Source of the DNA: a bacterium
Lineage (GTDB): Bacteria; Elusimicrobiota; Elusimicrobia; UBA1565; UBA9628
Direction of reading: 5' to 3'
Assembly: GCA_021790955.1 (NCBI GenBank)
Contig: JAJYFI010000122.1
Coordinates: forward strand, 1 to 5,676
DNA: 5,676 nucleotides
In this document: positions 1-5,490 of the stretch, one piece after another
Numbering within the stretch: position 1 is the first letter of the stretch
How the letters are laid out: each line of letters starts with the position of its first letter
Notes under the pieces: model-generated
The model's input: the letters and a program-made list of their open reading frames with translations, nothing else
What the model was told of the DNA's origin: nothing
Databases searched by the model: none
Made by a program: the position numbers and the translations under genes

Positions 1-2
1 CC

Positions 3-1043
3 CTCGTCCCCAAGCTCCTCGAGCGGGGTTACGACGTGACCGTCGTCGACCTCCTGTGGTTTGGCAACAATCTCCCGTCCGAGGTCCCCGTCGTATGCAA
101 GGATTTGATGGAGATCCGCCCCGACGAGCTCAAAGGCGTCGATCAAGTGATCTTCCTGGGCGGGCTCTCCAACGACCCCATGGCGGAATATTCGCCGGGG
201 AAAAACTTCGTCTCCAACGCCGCGGCGCCCGCCTATCTCGCCTACGCCGCGAAGCAGGCCGGAGTCCGGCGCTTCATCTACGCGGGTTCCTGCTCGGTTT
301 ACGGCTATACCGTCAACGAGCTCTACGACGAGGAGGCCCCCGCGGTCTCCCATTATCCCTACGGGATCTCGAAGCTCCAGGGGGAATTCGCCGCGACCCA
401 GCTCAAGTCGGATGCCTTCTCGGTGATCGCCTTCCGCAAGGGAACGATCTGCGGCTTTAGCCCCCGCATGCGCTTCGACCTCGTGGTGAACACGATGTTC
501 AAGACCGCGCTCGCGGACGGGCTCATCACGGTCAACAACCCCGCCATCTGGCGGCCGATCCTCGCGATCCAGGACTCCGTCTCGGCGTATATCCGGGCGG
601 TGGAATGCAGCCTGAGCATCTCGGGCGTCTTCAACATCGCCTCCGGCAACTACACCTTGGGCGAGATCGCCGATGAGGTCAGGCTCGGCCTCAAGAGGCA
701 CATGGGGCTTGAGCCCAAGCTCCGGATGCTCCACAACCACGACATCAGGAACTACAAGGTGAATTTCGAGCGGGCCCAGCATGTGCTGAGCTTCAAGCCC
801 AAGTTCGACGTGGCGGCGATCGTGGAGGAGCTCTGCTCCCGCCGCGAGAGCTTTGGCGACTTCGCGGACGACCGCTACTACAATATCGCCACCTTCAAGC
901 GCCTGGACGGCACCCTGCGCGAGCCCGTGCTCAAGGGAGACGGCCCGGCCCCCTCGCTCCGGGAGGCTGGCCTCAAGGAGGGCTCGGCCGCCAGGCCCGC
1001 TCGGGACGGACTGTGCCGCCGTCTTTCGCGAAGCCGGCCATGA
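3..1043 (+). CDS. NAD-dependent epimerase/dehydratase (extended SDR), 5'-truncated by the window edge
   Basis: Probable sugar-nucleotide epimerase/dehydratase acting in the cytoplasm; the substrate cannot be told. The frame is open to the left edge and begins LVPKLLERGYDVTVVD, which is the first helix and second strand of a Rossmann fold, so the GTG at 36 is an internal Val and the glycine-rich NAD loop lies outside the window. Visible SDR features are the Ser-containing strand GSCSVYG (nt 288-308) and the catalytic pair in YGISK, with Tyr at 360-362 and Lys at 372-374. Later come RKGTICG, the WRPILAIQD strand, FNIASGNYT, and a C-terminal YYNIATFKRL (nt 876-905), where I remember relatives ending. 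The remaining ~45 residues are an odd Arg/Pro/Gly-rich tail, and the last ~12 codons look non-coding; a frameshift near 1000 is suspected. It is convergent with the ATPase gene. The fold assignment is firm; the reaction is not. Confidence 0.9.
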   Translation, partial: LVPKLLERGYDVTVVDLLWFGNNLPSEVPVVCKDLMEIRPDELKGVDQVIFLGGLSNDPMAEYSPGKNFVSNAAAPAYLAYAAKQAGVRRFIYAGSCSVYGYTVNELYDEEAPAVSHYPYGISKLQGEFAATQLKSDAFSVIAFRKGTICGFSPRMRFDLVVNTMFKTALADGLITVNNPAIWRPILAIQDSVSAYIRAVECSLSISGVFNIASGNYTLGEIADEVRLGLKRHMGLEPKLRMLHNHDIRNYKVNFERAQHVLSFKPKFDVAAIVEELCSRRESFGDFADDRYYNIATFKRLDGTLREPVLKGDGPAPSLREAGLKEGSAARPARDGLCRRLSRSRP

Positions 1044-1101
1044 GGTGGCGGCGATCTTCGAGTTGTCCGGGACGAAGGTGCGGCTTGAGCGCGCCAAGTA
1101 G
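1003..1101 (+). pseudogene. Possible out-of-frame C-terminal tail of the upstream epimerase, or 3' remnant of another gene
   Basis: From about nt 1003 the frame one base ahead of the epimerase frame looks coding: it reads DCAAVFREAGHEVAAIFEL and goes on to a TAG at 1099-1101, with nearly all codons ending in G or C. Upstream of ~1000 this frame is Arg/Ser/Thr-rich shadow, while the epimerase frame keeps G/C-ending codons until about the same place. One extra base near the GGG at 1003-1005 would join the two into a protein ending at 1101, six bases before the convergent stop codon. Alternatively it is the end of a different gene left by a rearrangement. I do not recognise the tail. Confidence 0.35.
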
Positions 1102-1107
1102 CGCCTC

Positions 1108-2277
1108 TTAGCCGAGCCACGGGGCTCGGCGCCGCGCCAGCGCCGAAAACGGCACGGCCTCGACGCCGCCGCCAAGCCGCAGGGACTCGCGCCCCTGGTA
1201 GACGACAAAGCCTCGGGAGGCTCCCAGGTCGGCCATGCAGGTCTTAAGAGAACGCAGCGATGCGGCGGGACTGCGGGAGGCTTTAATCTCGATCGGCCAT
1301 CGCCGCGAGCCCTCCTCGAGAACGAGGTCCACCTCCCCGCCGGCGTGCGTTCCCCAGAAGCAATAGGACGCGCCCGGCCTGAGAAGCCGAGCCTGAGCGA
1401 TGATCTCCTCGATGACGAAGCCCTCCCAGGAGGCCCCGCGCTTGGGGTGCGATTCAAGCTCGGAAGGCGCGGAGAGCCCCAGGAGCCGGTGGAGAAGGCC
1501 GGAGTCACGCAGGTAGACCTTGGGGCTCTTGACCAGCCGCTTGCGGACGTTGGCGTGCCATGGAGGGAGGCGCCGGATCATGAAGGTGTCCTCGAGGATG
1601 TCGAGATAGTCCGCGACGGTGTGATGGCTCACTCCCAGAGAATTGGCGAGCTCGGAGGAGTTGAGGATGCCGCCGTGCCAGTGGGCGAGCATGGTCCAGA
1701 ACCTCTTGAGGCGTCCGGCCGGCAGCCGGAGGCCCAGGGCGGGCAGCTCGGCGTTGAGATAGGCGTCGATGTACGCGTCGAGCCAGTCCCGCCTTTGCTC
1801 GGCCGACCGGAGCCGCCCGAGCGGCGGGTAGCCGCCCCAGAACCAGCGATCCAAGGCCAGGGAGGATCGGCCGAGGAGCTCGCATGCCAGGAAAGGGGAG
1901 AGCTCGACCGCGCCGAGACGTCCCGCCAGGCTTTCTCCCGCCATGCGCTTCAAGGAGGGCTTGGCGGAGCCGGTGAGAAGATATTGGGCTGGCCGGCCGC
2001 GCCGGCGGTCGACCGCGGAGCGCAGGGCCGGGAACAGCTCCGGCATCCTCTGGGCTTCGTCGAAGACGGCCTGGACGTTGTCCTCCAGGAAGGCGTCCAG
2101 GTCGGCGGCGACGATATCCCGGTCGCGGCTTCGCTCGAAATCGAGGTAGCGCCAGCCTTTGAGGAGAGACCGGGCGAGCGTCGTCTTCCCGCACTGGCGC
2201 GGTCCGGAGACGAGAACGACGGGAAACGTCCGCAGCTGCGCGCGCAGCCGGGCGGTCGCCAGGCGGGGGATGATCAT
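1108..2277 (-). CDS. AAA_14 / DUF4143 family ATPase
   Basis: A complete 389-residue protein, about the usual length for the family. The N-terminal P-loop ATPase domain has Walker A GPRQCGKTT (25-33), Walker B AVFDEAQ (70-76, D73/E74) and a sensor-type strand LLTGSAKP (100-107). A winged-helix-like segment spans about 205-240 (LNSSELANSLGVSHHTVADY). The C-terminal DUF4143 part has YLRDSGLLHRLLG (255-267), WEGFVIEEII (284-293) and a PD-(D/E)XK-like core, E315-V-D317 followed by E330-I-K332. These proteins are common and mostly uncharacterised; nuclease activity is not established by the motif alone. ATG at 2277 is the first start, since an in-frame TAG lies 18 bases upstream, and there is no Shine-Dalgarno sequence; a promoter abuts the start. 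It lies downstream of the GT2 gene on the same strand with an 84-base gap, and has no obvious tie to sugar metabolism, so it is probably accessory. Confidence 0.93.
   Translation of the reverse strand: MIIPRLATARLRAQLRTFPVVLVSGPRQCGKTTLARSLLKGWRYLDFERSRDRDIVAADLDAFLEDNVQAVFDEAQRMPELFPALRSAVDRRRGRPAQYLLTGSAKPSLKRMAGESLAGRLGAVELSPFLACELLGRSSLALDRWFWGGYPPLGRLRSAEQRRDWLDAYIDAYLNAELPALGLRLPAGRLKRFWTMLAHWHGGILNSSELANSLGVSHHTVADYLDILEDTFMIRRLPPWHANVRKRLVKSPKVYLRDSGLLHRLLGLSAPSELESHPKRGASWEGFVIEEIIAQARLLRPGASYCFWGTHAGGEVDLVLEEGSRRWPIEIKASRSPAASLRSLKTCMADLGASRGFVVYQGRESLRLGGGVEAVPFSALARRRAPWLG
1111..1130. other. Perfect 8-bp hairpin at the convergent gene junction (possible bidirectional terminator)
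   Basis: GCCGAGCC (1111-1118), loop ACGG, then GGCTCGGC (1123-1130) forms a perfect 8-bp GC-rich stem. It covers the last codons of the ATPase gene, just inside its TAA, and sits ten bases past the TAG at 1099-1101 on the other strand. No T-tract follows on either strand, so it is not a standard intrinsic terminator, and part of the symmetry may come from coding constraints. Confidence 0.3.
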
Positions 2278-2283
2278 TGTTGA

Positions 2284-2312
2284 ATTATGGCACTAAAGGT
2301 TCCAAAATACAA
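2284..2312 (-). promoter_or_regulatory. Candidate sigma-70-type promoter of the ATPase gene, positioned for a leaderless transcript
   Basis: Reading the minus strand, TTGTAT (2312-2307) and CATAAT (2289-2284) are separated by exactly 17 bases. The -10 matches TATAAT at 5 of 6 positions; the -35 matches TTGACA only in its TTG. The ATG follows the -10 hexamer after six bases (TCAACA), so a normal start point would fall at or next to the A of the ATG. No Shine-Dalgarno sequence is present. The patch 2278-2318 is AT-rich in otherwise GC-rich sequence. Confidence 0.55.
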
Positions 2313-2361
2313 GCATCATCCCCGGATCGGCGCCCGGCGCGGGATGAGCCTCGGCCGCGGC

Positions 2362-3300
2362 CTAGGCGTAGGCCAGAAGGCCGAGGTTCTTAAGGAAGCC
2401 TGTTTTCAGAAAGCCGTGCCGCAGGATCGTCCGCCGCCGCTGAAACGGGCCCATGGCGTTTAAGCCGCAGAAGGCCTCCAGGACCTCGCGCCTCTCGCGC
2501 GGCAGCCTCGACCCGTGGATCTCGTTGAACTTGCGCGCCTGCCGGTAGGCCAGATCGAGGCGCCGCCGCACGTAGCCGGGGTCGAGGGCGATTTTCGCGG
2601 CCGATTCCACGCCCAAGGCCCTGGCGCCGACGTCGTTGGCGCCGTGCTGGCGATAGAGGATCGTGGGCTCCTGAAGGAAGCCGATCGCGCCGAAGGCCGA
2701 GGCGGCAAGCGCCAGCCACCAGTCGTGCATGACGGCCTCGGGGGGGATCGCGCCCACAAGCTCGCGCAGGGCGCCGTTGATCATCGCGGCGCAGCCCGTG
2801 ACGACGTTTTGCATCAAAAGCCTGTTGAAGGAAGCGCCGCGCTCCGGATCGAGGCGGCTGTACTTCCAAAAGGAGGCGCCGAGGGGGTTGAGCCCGGCGT
2901 CGACCACCTCGAGATCCGTATGGGCGAGCAGCGGGCGCGCCTTGCCGTGCGTCCTCTCCAAGCCCTGAAGCAGGGCCAGCGTCTTCTCGATCTTGGCGGG
3001 CCTCCAGACGTCGTCATGGTCGCAGAACATGACGTAATCGGCCGTGGAGCGGCTTAAGAGCCGGGCGAAATTCCCCTCGATTCCCAGGCGCTCGGCGCCG
3101 TCTTCAAGGAGGCGAAAACGCGCGTCGCGGGCCGCGAAGGACTCGATGACGCGCCGCGATCCGTCGGTCGAGCCGTCGTCTCGCGCGACGAGCCTCCAGT
3201 CCCGGCGCGTTTGGGCCTCGATGGACTTGAGCAAGTCGCCCAGATACGGCTCCCCATTGTAAACAGCTAGGAGGATCTCGATGCCCATGAACGAAATCAT
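2362..3300 (-). CDS. Family 2 glycosyltransferase (rhamnosyltransferase-like)
   Basis: A GT-A fold glycosyltransferase predicted to transfer a sugar from a nucleotide donor to a growing glycan at the cytoplasmic face of the membrane. Motifs in order over 312 residues: LAVYNGEPYL (11-20), RDDGSTDGS (40-48), the metal-binding DxD region CDHDDVW (93-99, D94-H-D96), NVVTGCAAMIN (165-175), the acceptor-side MHDWW (191-195) and YRQHGANDVG (216-225). This order is typical of rhamnosyltransferase-like GT2 proteins; the actual donor is not decided by it. There is no signal peptide or strong membrane segment; the C-terminus is mildly hydrophobic. Two starts are possible: ATG at 3300, or ATG at 3288 (MGIEILLAVYNG), which fits the usual N-terminus better. 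Neither has a Shine-Dalgarno sequence. It is divergent from the epimerase gene at 3335, with 34 bases between, and is followed on its strand by the ATPase gene. Confidence 0.94.
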   Translation of the reverse strand: MISFMGIEILLAVYNGEPYLGDLLKSIEAQTRRDWRLVARDDGSTDGSRRVIESFAARDARFRLLEDGAERLGIEGNFARLLSRSTADYVMFCDHDDVWRPAKIEKTLALLQGLERTHGKARPLLAHTDLEVVDAGLNPLGASFWKYSRLDPERGASFNRLLMQNVVTGCAAMINGALRELVGAIPPEAVMHDWWLALAASAFGAIGFLQEPTILYRQHGANDVGARALGVESAAKIALDPGYVRRRLDLAYRQARKFNEIHGSRLPRERREVLEAFCGLNAMGPFQRRRTILRHGFLKTGFLKNLGLLAYA

Positions 3301-3320
3301 GCTACTAAATCATTTGCTAC
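3294..3320. repeat. Imperfect tandem direct repeat in the divergent intergenic region
   Basis: AAATCATGCTAC (3294-3305) is repeated as AAATCATTTGCTAC (3307-3320): the same 12 bases with two T's inserted in the second copy. The left copy covers the ATG of the minus-strand glycosyltransferase (3298-3300). The right copy runs into a promoter-like TACGAT for the plus-strand operon. It may be a pair of regulator sites or a small local duplication of the start region. Confidence 0.5.
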
Positions 3321-3323
3321 GAT
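3315..3323 (+). promoter_or_regulatory. Weak candidate extended -10 element of the epimerase operon
   Basis: TGCTACGAT fits TGn plus a -10 hexamer (TACGAT, 4 of 6 to TATAAT). No -35 hexamer is seen 16-18 bases upstream, in line with an extended -10 promoter. Eleven bases separate it from the ATG at 3335, so the leader would be only about five bases. The 34-base divergent gap forces any promoter of this gene to lie here or inside the neighbouring gene. Confidence 0.3.
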
Positions 3324-3334
3324 AAGCGGAATCC

Positions 3335-4420
3335 ATGGCTCAATCCGTCTCCAAGACGATCCTGGTGACCGGCTCCTCGGGGCTCATCGGCTCCGAGGTC
3401 TGCGTCTATTTCGGAAAGCGGGGCTTCTCGGTCCATGGCGTGGACAACAACCAGCGCGCGGTCTTCTTCGGCTCCCAAGGCGACACCCGCTGGAACCAGA
3501 GGCGGCTTGCCGGCCTCATCAAAAATTTCACGCATCACGAGCTGGACGTTCGGGACAGGGAAGGCGTCCTGCGCTTGGTCGCGCAGCTCAATCCCGGCGT
3601 CATCGTCCACGCGGCGGCCCAGCCCTCGCACGACCGGGCGGCGGCGATCCCCTTCGACGATTTCGACACGAACGCCGTGGGCACCCTCAACATGCTCGAG
3701 GCCGCGCGCCGCGCCTGCCCCGGGACCCCTTTCATCCACATGTCGACGAACAAAGTCTACGGCGACCGTCCCAACACGATCCGGCTCAAGGAACGGGAGA
3801 CCCGCTGGGACTACGACGACCCCGCCTATGCGCAGGGCATCCCCGAGAGCTTCTCGATCGATCAGTCCAAGCATTCTCTCTTCGGCGCCTCCAAGGCCGC
3901 CTCGGACGTCCTCGTGCAGGAATACGGCCGCTACTTCGGCATGCCGACCTGCTGCCTGAGGGGGGGGTGCCTGACGGGGCCGAACCACTCGGGGGTCGAA
4001 CTCCACGGCTTTCTCAGCTATCTCGTCAAATGCAATGTCGAGGGCCGCGAGTACAAGGTCTACGGCTATAAAGGAAAGCAGGTGCGCGACAACATCCACT
4101 CGGAGGACGTCGCGGCCTTCATCCACGCCTTCAGCCAAAATCCCCGCTGCGGGGAGGTCTACAACCTCGGAGGCGGGCGTGAGAATTCCGTCTCCGTGCT
4201 CGAGGCCTTCAAGAAGGCGGAGTCGCTCACCGGGCGGCCCCAGAAATGGGCGTATGTCGAGCAGGCCCGCGCCGGGGACCATATCTGCTACATCAGCGAC
4301 TTGCGCAAGATGAAGTCGCATTACCCCGCCTGGGGCGTCACGAAGGGCTTAGACGACATCTTTCGCGAGATCGTGGAGTCCTGGAAGTCGCGCCTGCCTC
4401 AAACGCCGCTCGCCGCGTGA
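3335..4420 (+). CDS. NAD-dependent epimerase, CDP-paratose/tyvelose 2-epimerase-like, with Phe at the catalytic Tyr position
   Basis: An extended SDR protein of 361 residues, expected to bind NAD and act on a nucleotide sugar. It shows the NAD loop GSSGLIG (13-19), strand-2 acid D37 in GVDNN, HAAAQPS (92-98), MSTNKVYGD (136-144, Ser137), RGGCLTGP (209-216), GKQVRDNIHSED (247-258) and VYNLGGGRENS (275-285). STNKVYGD, the ETR loop and GKQVRD resemble CDP-paratose 2-epimerase (RfbE/tyv), but the substrate is not proven. The YxxxK pair reads FGASK (F183, K187), so the usual catalytic tyrosine is phenylalanine. ATG at 3335 is the first start after an in-frame TAA at 3323-3325; only a weak GCGGA precedes it. 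It is the first gene of the forward operon, divergent from the glycosyltransferase, and its TGA overlaps the next GTG (GTGA). It is related to that next gene, sharing GASKAAS and GTLNMLE. Confidence 0.92.
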   Translation: MAQSVSKTILVTGSSGLIGSEVCVYFGKRGFSVHGVDNNQRAVFFGSQGDTRWNQRRLAGLIKNFTHHELDVRDREGVLRLVAQLNPGVIVHAAAQPSHDRAAAIPFDDFDTNAVGTLNMLEAARRACPGTPFIHMSTNKVYGDRPNTIRLKERETRWDYDDPAYAQGIPESFSIDQSKHSLFGASKAASDVLVQEYGRYFGMPTCCLRGGCLTGPNHSGVELHGFLSYLVKCNVEGREYKVYGYKGKQVRDNIHSEDVAAFIHAFSQNPRCGEVYNLGGGRENSVSVLEAFKKAESLTGRPQKWAYVEQARAGDHICYISDLRKMKSHYPAWGVTKGLDDIFREIVESWKSRLPQTPLAA

Positions 4421-5490
4421 GAATACTCGTCACGGGAGCCTGCGGCTTCGTCGGAAGCGCGCTGATCCGCGGCTGGGCCGATTCGGGCGCCGGCCACCGG
4501 GTCTTCGGCCTCGACAATCTCGTCCGCGGGGGCAGCGAAAAAAACCGCGGAGCTCTGGCCAAGCTCGGCGCCAAGCTCTTTCACGGCGATATCCGCATGG
4601 CCTCGGACTTCGAGACCTTGCCGGAGGTCGACTGGGTGATCGACGCGGCCGCCAACCCGAGCGTGATGGCGGGCGTCGACGGCAAGACATCGAGCCGCCA
4701 GCTTCTTGAGCACAACCTTTTGGGGACTCTCAACATGCTGGAATTCTGCAAGTCGCGCCGCGCGGGATTCATTCTTCTCAGCACGAGCCGCGTCTACGCC
4801 ATTTCGGCCCTGGCGGCGCTTCCCTTGGAGGCGTCGGGGAGCGCCTTCCGGCCGAAGCCGACGGGCCCCTTCCCGCCGGGATTCGGAGCGAGGGGAGTCC
4901 GGGAGGAGTTCTCGACCGAGCCGCCGATCTCCCTCTACGGGGCGAGCAAGGCGGCCTCGGAGGCCCTCGCCCTCGAATACGGCCGCGCCTTCGGCTTCCC
5001 GGTGTGGATCAACCGCTGCGGCGTGATGGCCGGGGCCGGCCAGTTCGGCCACGCCGAGCAGGGGATTTTTTCCTACTGGATCAACAGCTGGAGGGCGAAG
5101 CGCCCGCTGCGCTACATCGGCTTCGGCGGCGCGGGCCGTCAGGTGCGCGACTGCCTGCATCCCCTCGACCTTCTGCCCCTTTTGAAACGACAGATGAGCC
5201 GTTCAGGCGACGCTCCGGAGCGGGTCTTCAACATCGCGGGCGGCATCGAGAACTCGATGTCTCTTTCCCAGCTCTCCGAGTGGTGCCGGGAGCGCTTCGG
5301 CCCGCTCGATGTGGCATCCGACGCCCGGGAACGCCCCTTCGACGTGCCCTGGCTCGTGCTCGACAGCTCGAAGGCGGGGTCTTTCTGGGGGTGGCGGCCC
5401 GAGCGCGGCATCGAGGACGTGCTGGGCGAGATCGCCGATTTCGCGGAGAAAAACCCCGATTGGCTGAGCCTTTCCGGAGCGCACGCGTGA
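4417..5490 (+). CDS. NAD-dependent epimerase/dehydratase (extended SDR), tandem paralogue of the preceding gene
   Basis: A 357-residue SDR protein, likely acting on a nucleotide sugar. The frame is open upstream to 4246, but the GTG at 4417 is chosen because it gives the usual N-terminus (V/M)RILVTGACGFVG and a 4-base GTGA overlap with the preceding stop. The open stretch before it is out-of-frame shadow of the previous gene. Motifs: NAD loop GACGFVG (7-13), acid D33 in GLDN, DAAANPS (76-82), LSTSRVY (121-127), catalytic YGASK (Y174, K178), NRCGVMAGAGQFG (199-211), GRQVRDCLHPLD (240-251) and FNIAGGIENS (271-280). A Pro/Gly-rich loop at about 130-168 lies between the Ser strand and the catalytic Tyr. 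It resembles CDP-paratose 2-epimerase-like proteins; the reaction is unassigned. No Shine-Dalgarno sequence is evident, so coupled translation is likely. Its TGA overlaps the next GTG in the same way. Confidence 0.92.
   Translation: MRILVTGACGFVGSALIRGWADSGAGHRVFGLDNLVRGGSEKNRGALAKLGAKLFHGDIRMASDFETLPEVDWVIDAAANPSVMAGVDGKTSSRQLLEHNLLGTLNMLEFCKSRRAGFILLSTSRVYAISALAALPLEASGSAFRPKPTGPFPPGFGARGVREEFSTEPPISLYGASKAASEALALEYGRAFGFPVWINRCGVMAGAGQFGHAEQGIFSYWINSWRAKRPLRYIGFGGAGRQVRDCLHPLDLLPLLKRQMSRSGDAPERVFNIAGGIENSMSLSQLSEWCRERFGPLDVASDARERPFDVPWLVLDSSKAGSFWGWRPERGIEDVLGEIADFAEKNPDWLSLSGAHA
5475..5479 (+). promoter_or_regulatory. Ribosome binding site supporting the GTG start at 5487
   Basis: CGGAG lies seven bases before the GTG at 5487, inside the end of the previous gene. 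It is the only clear Shine-Dalgarno-like match in front of a start codon in this window and supports the GTGA overlap start. Confidence 0.5.

Noticed and set aside
1345..2283. A 312-codon open frame on the plus strand, opposite the ATPase gene
   Set aside because: It is antisense to a protein with clear Walker motifs, has low-complexity Glu/Gly/Pro-rich composition and no recognisable domain; long antisense frames are expected in GC-rich coding DNA.
1108..2361. The ATPase plus neighbouring sequence as a toxin-antitoxin or defence module
   Set aside because: No small partner gene or defence effector is visible; the PD-(D/E)XK-like core is a normal part of DUF4143 proteins and is not enough to call a defence system.
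2325..2364. GC-rich inverted repeats (GGCCGCGGCC and GCGC-CGG-GCGC) after the glycosyltransferase stop, as a terminator
   Set aside because: The stems are only 3-4 bp once a loop is allowed, the parts are not continuous, and no T-tract follows directly; ordinary GC-rich sequence explains them.
3317..4321. A 334-codon open frame on the minus strand, opposite the first operon epimerase
   Set aside because: Its composition (many Val, Asp, Glu, Gly, Arg in short repeats) is what the reverse complement of GC-rich SDR codons gives, and it has no motif of its own.
4246..4416. An N-terminal extension of the second epimerase from an ATG at 4246
   Set aside because: It would add 57 residues of out-of-frame shadow before the Rossmann strand. 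The GTG at 4417 gives the family N-terminus and a 4-base overlap matching the next junction.
4539..4545. In-frame slippery heptamer A AAA AAC in the second epimerase, possible -1 frameshift site
   Set aside because: The -1 frame ends after about 55 codons without a recognisable product, no stimulating hairpin was evident, and the run encodes an ordinary Glu-Lys-Asn; probably chance.
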